Source: Cedecea neteri (GTDB lineage: Bacteria; Pseudomonadota; Gammaproteobacteria; Enterobacterales; Enterobacteriaceae). From it: a stretch of 64,000 nucleotides of DNA. The translations under genes and the position numbers were made by a program. The first letter of the stretch is position 1, and every line of letters begins with the position of its first letter. Where the stretch lies: NCBI RefSeq assembly GCF_000758305.1, contig NZ_CP009458.1, forward strand, positions 2,418,001 to 2,482,000. Reading direction: 5' to 3'. This document shows positions 23,272-32,454 of this stretch, in pieces. The notes beneath the pieces are model-generated. The model was not told the origin of the DNA. It searched no databases and was given only the letters and a program-made list of their open reading frames with translations.

Positions 23272-25320
23272 TTAGACCAGACCGAGCACGGTCAGGATCA
23301 CGTCAATCACTTTGATACCAATAAACGGCACGACAATACCGCCCAGGCCATAGATCCACAGGTTGCGGCGCAGCATCGCGGCAGCGCTCAGCGGCTTGTA
23401 GCTAATGCCTTTTAGCGCCAGCGGGATGAGGCAGATGATGATCAGCGCATTGAAGATCACCGCGCTCAAAATGGCTGAAGCAGGGGAGTGCAGGTGCATC
23501 ACGTTCAGCGCGTTGAGCTGCGGGTAAGTCACCGCAAACGCCGCCGGGATAATGGCGAAGTATTTCGCCACGTCGTTAGCAATACTGAAGGTGGTCAGTG
23601 ACCCGCGAGTCATCAGCATTTGCTTCCCGATGTGAACCACTTCAATCAGCTTGGTCGGGTTAGAGTCCAGGTCAACCATGTTCCCGGCTTCTTTCGCTGC
23701 CTGAGTCCCGGAGTTCATGGCTACCGCTACGTCAGCCTGTGCCAGGGCCGGAGCGTCGTTGGTACCGTCGCCGGTCATCGCCACCAGACGCCCTTCGGCC
23801 TGATACTGGCGAATCAGCGCCAGTTTGGCTTCCGGCGTTGCTTCGGAAAGGAAGTCATCCACCCCGGCTTCGGCGGCGATCGCCGCGGCGGTCAGACGGT
23901 TATCCCCGGTGATCATTACCGTTTTGATGCCCATCTGGCGCAGCTGTGCAAAGCGCTCTTTAATGCCGCCTTTCACGATATCTTTCAGCGCAATCACGCC
24001 CAGAACATTAGCGCCTTCGGCAACCACCAGCGGCGTACCGCCCTGGCGGGCCACGCCTTCAACCAGCGTGTCGACCTGAGCCGGGAAGTGGCCGTTGTTC
24101 ACTTCTACGTGGCGGCGAATGGCATCCACGGAACCTTTACGGATCATGCGATCCTGAATGTTGATGCCGCTCATACGGGTTTGCGCGGTAAACGGCACAA
24201 ACGTTGCCTGCAGGTTCTGTACGTCGCGTTCGCGCAGGTTAAAGCGCTGTTTTGCCAGCACCACGATGCTGCGGCCTTCTGGCGTTTCATCCGCCAGTGA
24301 GGCCAGTTGTGCAGCATCGGCCAGCTCTTTTTCATCCACGCCAGGGGCAGGGAGGAAGGCTGAGGCCTGGCGGTTACCGAGCGTGATGGTGCCGGTTTTA
24401 TCCAGCAGCAGGACGTCGATATCCCCGGCGGCTTCTACCGCACGGCCGCTGGTGGCGATCACGTTCGCACCCAGCATACGGCTCATCCCGGCCACGCCGA
24501 TGGCGGAAAGCAGGCCGCCGATGGTGGTTGGAATCAGGCAGACCAGCAGGGCTACCAGCACGGTGACGCTAGCCGCCTGGCCGCCGTAGGCAGAGAACGG
24601 CCACAGGGTTGCGGTCGCCAGCAGCAGGACAATTGTCAGTGCTACCAGCAGGATAGTCAGGGCGATTTCGTTCGGCGTTTTACGACGCTGGGCGCTTTCC
24701 ACCATGGCAATCATGCGGTCGAGGAAGGTTTCCCCTGGATTAACGCTGCACTGGATGACCAGCCAGTCAGACAGAATGCGCGTCCCGCCGGTCACTGAGG
24801 CAAAGTCGCCGCCGGATTCACGGATAACCGGGGCGGATTCCCCGGTGATAGCGCTTTCATCTACAGATGCGCCACCTTCAAGGACTTCGCCATCGCAAGG
24901 GATGATATCCCCGGCTTCCACCAGCACGACGTCGCCTTTACGCAGATCGGCTGCCGGAACGTGGTCCACCTGAGCATCATGCTGCGGGCTGCGCAGTTTG
25001 CGTGCCCAACTGGTTTTTTTCACCCCTTTCAGGCTGTTCGCCTGGGCCTTACTGCGACCTTCTGCCAGCGCTTCAGCAAAGTTGGCGAACAGCACGGTAA
25101 ACCACAGCCACAGGCTGATGGCGAGCGTGAAGAGGGCATCCCCCTGCTGCAGGCCAGTGAACATCGCTATCCCAAGCAGGGTAGTGATGATGCTCCCCAC
25201 CCAGACGATGAACATCACCGGGTTACGCCACTGCACCTGCGGGGCGAGCTTTTTAAAAGAATCAATTAGCGCCTGACGGATCAGGCCAGGTTCAAACAGC
25301 GCCTGTTGCTTGCGACTCAT
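23272..25320 (-). CDS. kdpB: KdpB, catalytic subunit of the potassium-transport ATPase
   Basis: P-type ATPase that powers K+ uptake through KdpA. It has 682 residues, the E. coli length, with the TGES actuator motif (AITGESAPV), the phosphorylation site DKTGTIT (Asp near 307) and the hinge motif TGDGTNDAPAL. The start is placed at MSRKQQ (25320), as in the family; the frame runs 15 codons further up without a ribosome site. It lies 13 bases after kdpA and 12 bases before the damaged kdpC. Confidence 0.98.
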   Translation of the reverse strand: MSRKQQALFEPGLIRQALIDSFKKLAPQVQWRNPVMFIVWVGSIITTLLGIAMFTGLQQGDALFTLAISLWLWFTVLFANFAEALAEGRSKAQANSLKGVKKTSWARKLRSPQHDAQVDHVPAADLRKGDVVLVEAGDIIPCDGEVLEGGASVDESAITGESAPVIRESGGDFASVTGGTRILSDWLVIQCSVNPGETFLDRMIAMVESAQRRKTPNEIALTILLVALTIVLLLATATLWPFSAYGGQAASVTVLVALLVCLIPTTIGGLLSAIGVAGMSRMLGANVIATSGRAVEAAGDIDVLLLDKTGTITLGNRQASAFLPAPGVDEKELADAAQLASLADETPEGRSIVVLAKQRFNLRERDVQNLQATFVPFTAQTRMSGINIQDRMIRKGSVDAIRRHVEVNNGHFPAQVDTLVEGVARQGGTPLVVAEGANVLGVIALKDIVKGGIKERFAQLRQMGIKTVMITGDNRLTAAAIAAEAGVDDFLSEATPEAKLALIRQYQAEGRLVAMTGDGTNDAPALAQADVAVAMNSGTQAAKEAGNMVDLDSNPTKLIEVVHIGKQMLMTRGSLTTFSIANDVAKYFAIIPAAFAVTYPQLNALNVMHLHSPASAILSAVIFNALIIICLIPLALKGISYKPLSAAAMLRRNLWIYGLGGIVVPFIGIKVIDVILTVLGLV

Positions 25321-25333
25321 GGAAGCCTCGTAA

Positions 25334-27019
25334 TCAGAAATTAACCAGAGAAAGGTGTTCCGCAACCGGGCCTAAAGCGAGGGCGGGGATAAAGGTCAGG
25401 GCGCCAACCAACAGCACTGTCCCAATCAGTAAACCGATAAACAGCGGGCCGTGCGTTGGCAGCGTACCGATGCTGACGGCCTGGGATTTTTTCGCAGCGA
25501 GGGAACCGGCAATCGCCATTACCGGGATAATCACCCCGAAGCGCCCAATCCACATGCACACGGCCAGCAGCATGTTCCAGAACGGCGTGTTGGTGCTCAG
25601 ACCTGCGAAGGCGCTGCCGTTATTGTTCGCGGCGGAAGAAACCGCATACAGCACTTCGCTGAAGCCGTGAATCCCAGGGTTTGCCATGCCGCTGCGGCCA
25701 GCTTCCGTCATCATTGCCAGCGCGGTGCCGAGTAGCACCAGGGCTGGGGTGATAAGAATGGCCAGAGAGGTCATCTTCATTTCCGGCACGTCGATTTTCT
25801 TACCCAGGTATTCCGGGGTACGCCCAATCATCAGCCCGGCGATAAATACGGCCAGCAGCACGAACAAAAGCATGCCGTACAGGCCAGCGCCTACGCCGCC
25901 GAAGACCACTTCGCCAATCTGCATCAACCACATTGGCACCATGCCGCCCAGCGCCGTAAAGGAGTCATGCATGGCGTTGACTGCCCCGCAGGATGCGGCG
26001 GTAGTAATGACCGCAAACAGGCTGCTGTTCAGAATGCCGAAGCGGCTCTCTTTACCTTCCATGTTGATGCTGCTGTTCGCACCCAACTGGATAAAGTGCG
26101 GGTTGCCCTGCAGCTCGGCCCACATTACCACCACCACGCAGACCACGAAGATGATGGTCATTGCCCAAAGCAGCGCGCGTCCCTGACGGCGGTCGCCCAC
26201 GGCTTCACCAAAGGCGAAGCAGAGCGCGGCCGGGATCAGGAAGATGGAAACCATCTGCACGAAGTTGGTCAGCGCAGTTGGGTTCTCAAACGGGTGAGAG
26301 GAGTTAGCGTTGAAGAAGCCACCGCCGTTGGTACCCAGCATTTTTATCGCTTCCTGAGAAGCCACTGGCCCCATCGGCAACAGGTGCTGAACGCCTTCGA
26401 TAGTGGTGTAAGGCTGGTAAGCAGAGAAGTTCTGCAGCGAGCCCTGGCTGATAAAGAACAGCGCCATCACCAGCGAGATCGGTAGCAGGATATACAGCGT
26501 GACGCGGGTTAAATCGACCCACGCGTTGCCCAGTGTGCTGGTGGAATGGCGAGAGAAACCACGAATCAGCGCAAACACCACGGCAATGCCGGTTGCGGCG
26601 GAAACGAAGTTTTGTACCGTCAGGCCCACCATCTGGCTGAAGTAGCTCAGCGTGGTTTCGCCGCCGTAAGACTGCCAGTTAGTGTTGGAGACAAAACTGA
26701 CGGCGGTGTTCAGTGCCAGGTGCCAGGAGAGACCAGGCAGATGCTGTGGGTTAAGCGGCAAGCTGTCCTGGAACAGCAGCATTGCGAACAGCAGGATCAG
26801 CCCGAAAACGTTAAATGCCAGAATCGCCATCAGATAGCGTTTCCAGCCCATTTCTTCACCTTTGCTGCCCATCAGGGACCACAAAAACGGCTCAATGCGG
26901 CCCACAATCGGCAGCGGTTCGCCGTCAATCAGTCGTGCCAGCACGGCGCCCAGCGGTTTCGCAAGGGCAAAGAGCACCAGCAGGAAGCTGGCGATCAGTA
27001 AAAATCCGGACGCAGCCAT
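25334..27019 (-). CDS. kdpA: KdpA, potassium channel-like subunit
   Basis: The K+-binding membrane subunit of KdpFABC, built like a potassium channel with four pore-loop repeats. It has 561 residues, four more than E. coli. About ten hydrophobic spans are visible, and the selectivity-filter regions can be seen as SNTNWQSYGG, LGTNGGGFFNANS, ASCGAVNAM and AANNNGSAF. Its ATG overlaps the kdpF stop by one base (TAATG), consistent with coupling. Confidence 0.97.
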   Translation of the reverse strand: MAASGFLLIASFLLVLFALAKPLGAVLARLIDGEPLPIVGRIEPFLWSLMGSKGEEMGWKRYLMAILAFNVFGLILLFAMLLFQDSLPLNPQHLPGLSWHLALNTAVSFVSNTNWQSYGGETTLSYFSQMVGLTVQNFVSAATGIAVVFALIRGFSRHSTSTLGNAWVDLTRVTLYILLPISLVMALFFISQGSLQNFSAYQPYTTIEGVQHLLPMGPVASQEAIKMLGTNGGGFFNANSSHPFENPTALTNFVQMVSIFLIPAALCFAFGEAVGDRRQGRALLWAMTIIFVVCVVVVMWAELQGNPHFIQLGANSSINMEGKESRFGILNSSLFAVITTAASCGAVNAMHDSFTALGGMVPMWLMQIGEVVFGGVGAGLYGMLLFVLLAVFIAGLMIGRTPEYLGKKIDVPEMKMTSLAILITPALVLLGTALAMMTEAGRSGMANPGIHGFSEVLYAVSSAANNNGSAFAGLSTNTPFWNMLLAVCMWIGRFGVIIPVMAIAGSLAAKKSQAVSIGTLPTHGPLFIGLLIGTVLLVGALTFIPALALGPVAEHLSLVNF

Positions 27020-27108
27020 TAAAACGCCTCCGCTTTAATCAGGGCATAAACCAGGTAACCCAACAGCAAGAAGACCAGCACGATGCCGGTTATGACGCCT
27101 GCACTCAC
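27019..27108 (-). CDS. kdpF: KdpF, small subunit of the potassium ATPase
   Basis: A 29-residue single-span peptide, too short for routine gene calls. It starts with GTG (27108) behind a GGAGGT ribosome site, reads MSAGVITGIVLVFLLLG at its start and ends IKAEAF. It is almost identical to E. coli KdpF, which stabilises the complex as a lipid-like peptide. It is the first gene of the operon and overlaps kdpA by one base. Confidence 0.95.
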   Translation of the reverse strand: MSAGVITGIVLVFLLLGYLVYALIKAEAF

Positions 27109-27421
27109 AATCCACCTCCAACGGTGCGTTAAGCATTTCGCGGCAGAATAGGATTTCGGGTGAAAAGATGTCGTAAAAGTCCGGGGGTGGGGTGTAAAAA
27201 AAGTATAAAAATGGCAAAAGCCATTAGTTAACTAATGGTTAGTATTTATTTAACCATTTTGTAACTTAATTACAGGTGAAAAGATAAATAGCGCACAAAA
27301 AAGCGCATTTATCTGGTCGGAGGAGTAGTAAACTTTCAAACAATGAGATAGTATTTTGACCAGATAACAAGTTTCGATTTTCCGACATGCGGTGTCGGTC
27401 ACACATTATGAGGAGAAGCCT
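27109..27421. promoter_or_regulatory. kdpF-ybfA divergent intergenic region
   Basis: About 310 bases between two genes read apart. It holds the KdpE box (27189-27212), an 18-bp perfect palindrome (27221-27238), a partly overlapping inverted repeat (27234-27241 with 27251-27258) and, nearer ybfA, AT-rich DNA with no clear promoter match. No small gene was found. Confidence 0.6.
27189..27212 (-). promoter_or_regulatory. KdpE binding site of the kdp operon
   Basis: On the minus strand the sequence reads ATTTTTATACTTTTTTTACA then CCCC, which matches, as I recall it, the T-rich KdpE site of E. coli. It lies about 80 bases before kdpF. Confidence 0.85.
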
Positions 27422-27628
27422 ATGTCTTTATACAAAGAATACCCTGCGCATCAGGTCATCCTGCGTCGCACCTTAGCCGTCGCTGCCGGTGTGCTGGCGT
27501 TGCCTGTGATGCTGTTCTGGAAAGATCGTGCACGTTTTTACAGCTACCTGCACCGCGTGTGGTCCAAAACCAGCGACAAGCCGGTGTGGATGGCGCAATC
27601 CGAAGCTGGCGCCTTCGATTTTTACTAA
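27422..27628 (+). CDS. ybfA: YbfA, small membrane protein
   Basis: A 68-residue protein, the same length as E. coli YbfA. One hydrophobic stretch (about residues 16-30, AVAAGVLALPVMLFW) is followed by a conserved basic-aromatic tail (KDRARFYSYLHRVWSKTSDKP). Function unknown. It starts at 27422 behind GAGGAG; ten upstream codons in frame are not needed. Position between kdpF and phr is the same as in E. coli. Confidence 0.88.
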   Translation: MSLYKEYPAHQVILRRTLAVAAGVLALPVMLFWKDRARFYSYLHRVWSKTSDKPVWMAQSEAGAFDFY

Positions 27629-27647
27629 AAGCTGAATCGATTTGACG

Positions 27648-27675
27648 AAAGCTACCTCCGGGTAGCTTTTTTGTT
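27648..27675 (+). terminator. ybfA terminator
   Basis: A perfect 9-bp stem (27648-27656 with 27661-27669), four-base loop, followed by further T residues. Confidence 0.88.
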
Positions 27676-27833
27676 GCCTGCGTCTTGCTACACTTAGTTA
27701 ACAACTTAGACGCGGGCAGTCAGAGATGTCGCTTAGTCTGGCATTGGCATTCTTCTGCCCGGAATAATTTCGCAATGTTGAACCGTCATCTAAGCGTACT
27801 GGAGACGGTCAGGCAATTAATCCAGGGAGAGTT

Positions 27834-29243
27834 ATGCCCACCCATCTGGTCTGGTTCCGCAACGATCTACGCATTCACGATAACTACGCCTTACACGCCG
27901 CCTGCCGTAATCCCGATGCAAAAGTTATCGGATTTTTTGTCGTGACGCCCGAACAGTGGCGGCAGCATGTTATGGCGCCAAAACAGGCCGAGTTCATCTT
28001 TGAGCATTTACGAGCATTGGGCCATGCCCTGGCCGGGCGTGGGATTGAACTTCATATCCAACAGGCTGCGGATTTCGCCGCATCGGTAGACTGTATAAAA
28101 GCGTTTTGCGCTGAACAAAAGGTCGACGCGCTTTTTTACAACTACCAGTATGAAGTCAACGAGCGTGCCCGTGACGCCGCGCTGGAAAATGCCCTGGACG
28201 TGGACGTTACCGTGCAGGGATTTGATGACAGCCTGCTGCTTGCGCCGGGCAGCGTCACTACCGGTAACCACGAGATGTATAAAGTCTTTACCCCGTTCAG
28301 CAAGGCGTTTATTCGGCGTTTGCAGGAGGGCTTGCCTGAATGCGTGCCTGCGCCAAAAGCACGTGGAGAGTGTGACTTCAATGAACGCTTTGCGTTTGAT
28401 ATGCCCTGTGAAGCGTTTGACCGCGAACTCTTCCCGGTGGGTGAGGCGGAGGCAATTGGATTGCTGCGTAAGTTTTGCCTGCAGCCCGCGGCCGATTACC
28501 CGGAACAACGTGATTTCCCGGCGATAGAAGGGACCAGCCGGCTGTCGCCTTATCTGGCCACCGGCGTTTTGTCTCCGCGCCAGTGCCTGCATCGCCTGCT
28601 AAAAGAACACCCTAAAGCGCTGGAGGGCGAGGCCGGAGCGACCTGGCTCAACGAACTCATCTGGCGTGAATTTTACCGCCATCTGATGGTTGCGTACCCG
28701 AAGCTTTGCCGTCACCGGCCGTTTATCGCCTGGACTGATAAAGTTCGCTGGAGTGGGAATGAGGAGTGGCTTGAAGCCTGGCAGCAGGGTAAAACGGGTT
28801 ACCCGATTGTCGATGCGGCGATGCGGCAACTGAACCAAACGGGCTGGATGCATAACCGTTTACGCATGGTCGTGGCGAGCTTCCTGGTGAAGGATTTACT
28901 GATCGACTGGCGCCAGGGCGAGCGCTATTTTATGTCTCAACTGATTGATGGCGATCTGGCGGCGAACAACGGTGGCTGGCAGTGGGCGGCCTCTACGGGC
29001 ACCGACGCCGCGCCTTATTTTCGCATTTTTAACCCTACAACTCAGGGCGAACGCTTTGATGCTGAAGGGGATTTTATTCGCCACTGGCTACCTGAACTGA
29101 AAACTGTGCCTGGGAAACAGATTCATTCGCCGTGGGCCTGGGCCGATAAACAAAAGCAAACGCTGGACTACCCGCGCCCGATTGTTGACCATAAGCAGGC
29201 CCGACTGAATACGCTTGCCGCTTATGAAGCAGCAAGAAAATAA
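27834..29243 (+). CDS. phrB: Deoxyribodipyrimidine photolyase
   Basis: Uses blue light to split cyclobutane pyrimidine dimers. The 469-residue class I enzyme (E. coli 472) has the N-terminal antenna domain (THLVWFRNDLRIHDN), which binds methenyltetrahydrofolate in the E. coli enzyme, and the C-terminal FAD domain with the conserved tryptophans in WLNELIWREFYRH and the stretch GGWQWAASTGTDAAPYFRIF. In E. coli ybgA precedes and overlaps phr; here it is absent and phr has its own ribosome site (GGGAGAG) after 165 bases of non-coding DNA. Confidence 0.97.
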   Translation: MPTHLVWFRNDLRIHDNYALHAACRNPDAKVIGFFVVTPEQWRQHVMAPKQAEFIFEHLRALGHALAGRGIELHIQQAADFAASVDCIKAFCAEQKVDALFYNYQYEVNERARDAALENALDVDVTVQGFDDSLLLAPGSVTTGNHEMYKVFTPFSKAFIRRLQEGLPECVPAPKARGECDFNERFAFDMPCEAFDRELFPVGEAEAIGLLRKFCLQPAADYPEQRDFPAIEGTSRLSPYLATGVLSPRQCLHRLLKEHPKALEGEAGATWLNELIWREFYRHLMVAYPKLCRHRPFIAWTDKVRWSGNEEWLEAWQQGKTGYPIVDAAMRQLNQTGWMHNRLRMVVASFLVKDLLIDWRQGERYFMSQLIDGDLAANNGGWQWAASTGTDAAPYFRIFNPTTQGERFDAEGDFIRHWLPELKTVPGKQIHSPWAWADKQKQTLDYPRPIVDHKQARLNTLAAYEAARK

Positions 29244-29258
29244 CCGAAGAGAATAATG

Positions 29259-30002
29259 ATGAAAAACAGTGAACTGGAACGCCTGATTAATGACAAGCTG
29301 AACAGCGCGGCAATCAGCGATTACGCCCCGAATGGCCTGCAGGTTGAAGGCCGGGAAGAGATCCGCAAGATTGTCACCGGCGTTACCGCCAGCCAGGCGC
29401 TGCTGGACGAGGCCGTGCGCCAGCAGGCCGACGCGGTGATCGTCCACCACGGTTATTTCTGGAAAAACGAATCGCCGGTGATCCGCGGCATGAAGCGCAA
29501 CCGCCTGAAAGCGCTACTGGCGAACGACATCAACCTTTACGGCTGGCATTTACCGCTTGATGCCCATCCACAGCTGGGGAATAACGCCCAGCTTGGCGCG
29601 CTGCTGGGGATTGAAACGAAAGGGGAAGTTGAGCCGCTGGTGCCGTGGGGCGAATTCCCGACGCCGCTTTCCGGCGTGGAGCTGGCTTCCTGGATTGAAA
29701 TGCGCTTAGGCCGCACGCCGCTGTGGTGTGGAGACACTGGCCCGGATCAGATTCGCCGAGTGGCGTGGTGTACCGGCGGTGGGCAAGGCTTTATCGATAG
29801 TGCGGCACGCTTTGGTGTGGATGCGTTTATTACCGGCGAGGTTTCCGAACAGACGATTCACTCCGCCCGCGAGCAGGGGCTGCATTTCTATGCAGCGGGT
29901 CACCATGCCACCGAGCGGGGCGGGATCCAGGCGCTTAGCGACTGGCTAAACAGCGAAACCGATCTCGACGTTATCTTTATCGACATCCCTAATCCAGCCT
30001 GA
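29259..30002 (+). CDS. ybgI: YbgI, NIF3-family metal-binding hydrolase
   Basis: A 247-residue NIF3-like protein with a di-metal site: HHGYFWK (His64-65 area), LPLDAHP near 100 and the C-terminal HHATERGG. E. coli YbgI forms a hexameric ring; its substrate is unknown, although a link to tRNA or DNA metabolism has been suggested. Two ATGs are adjacent; I use the second. It is 15 bases after phr and 13 before pxpB. E. coli has the peptide carrier dtpD between phr and ybgI; here it is absent. Confidence 0.93.
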   Translation: MKNSELERLINDKLNSAAISDYAPNGLQVEGREEIRKIVTGVTASQALLDEAVRQQADAVIVHHGYFWKNESPVIRGMKRNRLKALLANDINLYGWHLPLDAHPQLGNNAQLGALLGIETKGEVEPLVPWGEFPTPLSGVELASWIEMRLGRTPLWCGDTGPDQIRRVAWCTGGGQGFIDSAARFGVDAFITGEVSEQTIHSAREQGLHFYAAGHHATERGGIQALSDWLNSETDLDVIFIDIPNPA

Positions 30003-30015
30003 TACCGGAGGGCCT

Positions 30016-30672
30016 GTGCAACGAGCTCGCTGCTATTTATTGGGTGAAAAAGCGGTGGTTCTTGAACTGGAGCCGCCCGTCAGACTTGCCAGCCAGCAGC
30101 GCATTTGGGGGCTGTTGCAGCGCCTGAATGCCTCTGACGAGGTGAGCGAGGCCATTCCTGGCATGAATAACATCACCGTGGTGCTGAAAGATCCCCAGAG
30201 GTTAGCGCTGGATGGCATTGAATGGCTCCAGCGCTGGTGGGAAGAAAGCGAGGCTGTCGTCCCCACGCCTCGTCAGATTGAGATTCCGGTAGTTTACGGC
30301 GGTGAGGTGGGGCCCGATCTTGATGCCGTAGCTCGGCACAATAACTTAACGCCTGAGCAGGTCGTCGCCCTGCATTCCGGCGCGGAGTACATCGTCTACT
30401 TCCTTGGTTTCCAGCCGGGGTTTGCTTATCTGGGGGGGATGCCTGATGTCCTTGCCACGCCGCGCCGTGCAGAGCCTCGACTGCAGGTTGCTGCCGGCTC
30501 TGTAGGCATTGGCGGCAGTCAAACCGGTATTTATCCGCTGGTGACGCCGGGAGGCTGGCAAATCATCGGCCGCACTTCACTCCATTTGTTCAACCCCAAC
30601 GGCTCATCACCCACTTTATTGTTGCCGGGTGACTCTGTGCGTTTCGTCCCGCAACAGGGGGGCATATGCTGA
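30016..30672 (+). CDS. pxpB: 5-oxoprolinase subunit B
   Basis: A 218-residue KipI/allophanate-hydrolase-subunit-1 type protein. With PxpA and PxpC it forms the ATP-dependent 5-oxoprolinase that turns pyroglutamate into glutamate. Motifs PGMNNITV near 48 and FQPGFAYLGG near 137 are those of the family. GTG start behind CGGAGGG. Its end overlaps pxpC by seven bases, so the two are coupled. The usual third gene, pxpA, is not found next to them. Confidence 0.95.
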   Translation: MQRARCYLLGEKAVVLELEPPVRLASQQRIWGLLQRLNASDEVSEAIPGMNNITVVLKDPQRLALDGIEWLQRWWEESEAVVPTPRQIEIPVVYGGEVGPDLDAVARHNNLTPEQVVALHSGAEYIVYFLGFQPGFAYLGGMPDVLATPRRAEPRLQVAAGSVGIGGSQTGIYPLVTPGGWQIIGRTSLHLFNPNGSSPTLLLPGDSVRFVPQQGGIC

Positions 30673-31598
30673 ATATTATTCGCGCCGGGATACAAACCAG
30701 CGTGCAGGATACGGGCCGTGAAGGGCATCGCCATTTGGGCGTGAGCCGCTGCGGCGCGCTCGATACACCCGCTCTCTCAGTCGCCAATTTACTGGTCGGG
30801 AATGCGCCTGACGCCCCCGCACTGGAAATCACGCTAGGGCAGTGCGTGATTGAATTCGGGCGTAGCGGTTGGTTTGCGCTTACCGGAGCTGGCTGCCATG
30901 CGGAACTGGATGGCAACGCCGTTTGGACGGGCTGGCGATTGCCGGTCAAAAAAGGTCAAAGGTTGACGCTGAAAAAACCTGCGCACGGTATGCGCAGCTA
31001 CCTTGCCGTCGACGGTGGCCTGGATGTTCCGGAAGTGATGGGGTCATACAGCACCGATCTTAAAGCCGGCATCGGCGGCCATCATGGCCGTTTGCTGCGG
31101 GATGGCGACCGTTTATCTCTGCGTAAACCTCAGCGTAAATTTCAGCATCCTCGCGGCGTTAAGCAACTGCTTTGGGGAAATCGTATTCGTGCCGTGACCG
31201 GGCCGGAGTATCAGGAGTTCAGCCAGGCGTCGCAGGAGTGTTTCTGGCGTCTGGCCTGGCAAATTAGTCCGCAGAGTAATCGGATGGGCTATCGGCTTCA
31301 GGGACCGGAACTGGCGCGGACGACCCAGCGTGAAATGCTGTCCCATGGCCTGCTGCCGGGCGTGATTCAGGTGCCGCATAACGGCCAGCCGATTGTGCTC
31401 ATGAACGATGCCCAGACAACCGGCGGCTATCCTCGCATTGCCTGCGTGATTGAGGCCGACCTTTATCACCTGGCTCAAGTCAGACTGGGGGAACCCATTC
31501 ATTTTGTGCCGTGTACGCTGGCGGAGGCGCTGAAAGCGCGCCGTGAACAGGCGATTTATCTCGAGCAAATTGCCTGGCAACTGGCACAGGAAGCGTAA
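30666..31598 (+). CDS. pxpC: 5-oxoprolinase subunit C
   Basis: A 310-residue KipA/allophanate-hydrolase-subunit-2 type protein, partner of PxpB. Family motifs VQDTGREGHRHLGV near residue 13, AVDGGLDVP near 115 and NDAQTTGGYPRI near 250 are present. In E. coli pxpA follows it; here nei begins 18 bases after its stop. If the enzyme works in this organism, PxpA must come from another locus. Confidence 0.95.
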   Translation: MLNIIRAGIQTSVQDTGREGHRHLGVSRCGALDTPALSVANLLVGNAPDAPALEITLGQCVIEFGRSGWFALTGAGCHAELDGNAVWTGWRLPVKKGQRLTLKKPAHGMRSYLAVDGGLDVPEVMGSYSTDLKAGIGGHHGRLLRDGDRLSLRKPQRKFQHPRGVKQLLWGNRIRAVTGPEYQEFSQASQECFWRLAWQISPQSNRMGYRLQGPELARTTQREMLSHGLLPGVIQVPHNGQPIVLMNDAQTTGGYPRIACVIEADLYHLAQVRLGEPIHFVPCTLAEALKARREQAIYLEQIAWQLAQEA

Positions 31599-31616
31599 CG
31601 TTTCAGGGAGTTTAGT

Positions 31617-32408
31617 ATGCCGGAAGGACCGGAGATTCGCCGTGCGGCGGATAAATTGGAAGCCGCCGTGGGCGGGGAACCGTTAACCGAAGCCTGGTTT
31701 GCTTTTGAAGAGCTAAAGCCGTTTGAGGCGATGCTGGTGGGGAAAACCATCGATCGTATCGAGACCCGGGGGAAAGCGATGCTGACGCATTTTTCCAACG
31801 GTTTAACGTTGTATAGCCATAACCAGCTCTACGGCGTATGGCGAGTGGCTGACGCAGGTAAAGTAGCAGAAACGAACCGCGTGCTGCGTGTCAGGCTGCA
31901 AACAGCTAAAAAAGCCATTTTACTGTACAGCGCCTCGGACATCGAAATCCTCGATCAAGGGCAGCTTGAGCAACAGCCTTTCTTGCAGCGCGTTGGGCCG
32001 GATGTATTAGACGAGACACTGACTGTGGAACAGGTAAAAGCACGTTTGCTGTCGCCGAAGTTTCGCCGTCGGCAGTTCAGTGGGTTACTGCTCGATCAGG
32101 CTTTTCTTGCTGGTCTGGGGAATTATCTGCGCGTGGAAATCCTTTGGGAGGCGGAGCTTGCGCCGCAGCACCACGCGGAGGATTTAAGCGAAGATCAGGT
32201 TGAGCGGTTAGCGACTGCTTTACTGGCGATTCCGCGGCTTTCTTATCAGACGCGAGGCCAGGGAGACGAGAACAAACATCACGGGACTGTGTTCAGCTTT
32301 AGGGTGTTTCACCGGGCGGGTGAACCGTGCGAACGGTGTGGTGGGATTATTGAAAGAACCAATCTCTCTTCAAGGCCTTTTTACTGGTGTCCTCGCTGTC
32401 AGAAATAA
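31617..32408 (+). CDS. nei: Endonuclease VIII (DNA glycosylase/AP lyase)
   Basis: Removes oxidised pyrimidines from DNA and cuts the abasic site. The 263 residues match E. coli Nei in length. It begins MPEGPEIRR with catalytic Pro2 and Glu3, has the helix-two-turn-helix region with a conserved Asn in LGNYLRVEILW, and ends in a zinc finger, CERCGG...WCPRCQK. It lies directly after pxpC and may share its transcript. Confidence 0.97.
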   Translation: MPEGPEIRRAADKLEAAVGGEPLTEAWFAFEELKPFEAMLVGKTIDRIETRGKAMLTHFSNGLTLYSHNQLYGVWRVADAGKVAETNRVLRVRLQTAKKAILLYSASDIEILDQGQLEQQPFLQRVGPDVLDETLTVEQVKARLLSPKFRRRQFSGLLLDQAFLAGLGNYLRVEILWEAELAPQHHAEDLSEDQVERLATALLAIPRLSYQTRGQGDENKHHGTVFSFRVFHRAGEPCERCGGIIERTNLSSRPFYWCPRCQK

Positions 32409-32410
32409 AA

Positions 32411-32436
32411 AAAACGCGCCACAGGGCGCGTTTTTT
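32411..32436. terminator. Shared terminator for nei and gltA
   Basis: Six-base GC arms (32415-32420 with 32425-32430) flanked by A and T runs give a 10-bp palindrome between converging genes. Confidence 0.88.
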
Positions 32437-32454
32437 ACTCAGAAAGCGAAAAGA

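Noticed and set aside
27685..27833. Possible remnant of ybgA ahead of phr
   Set aside because: A frame runs into phr here, but I cannot recognise YbgA sequence in it and the region begins inside the ybfA terminator.
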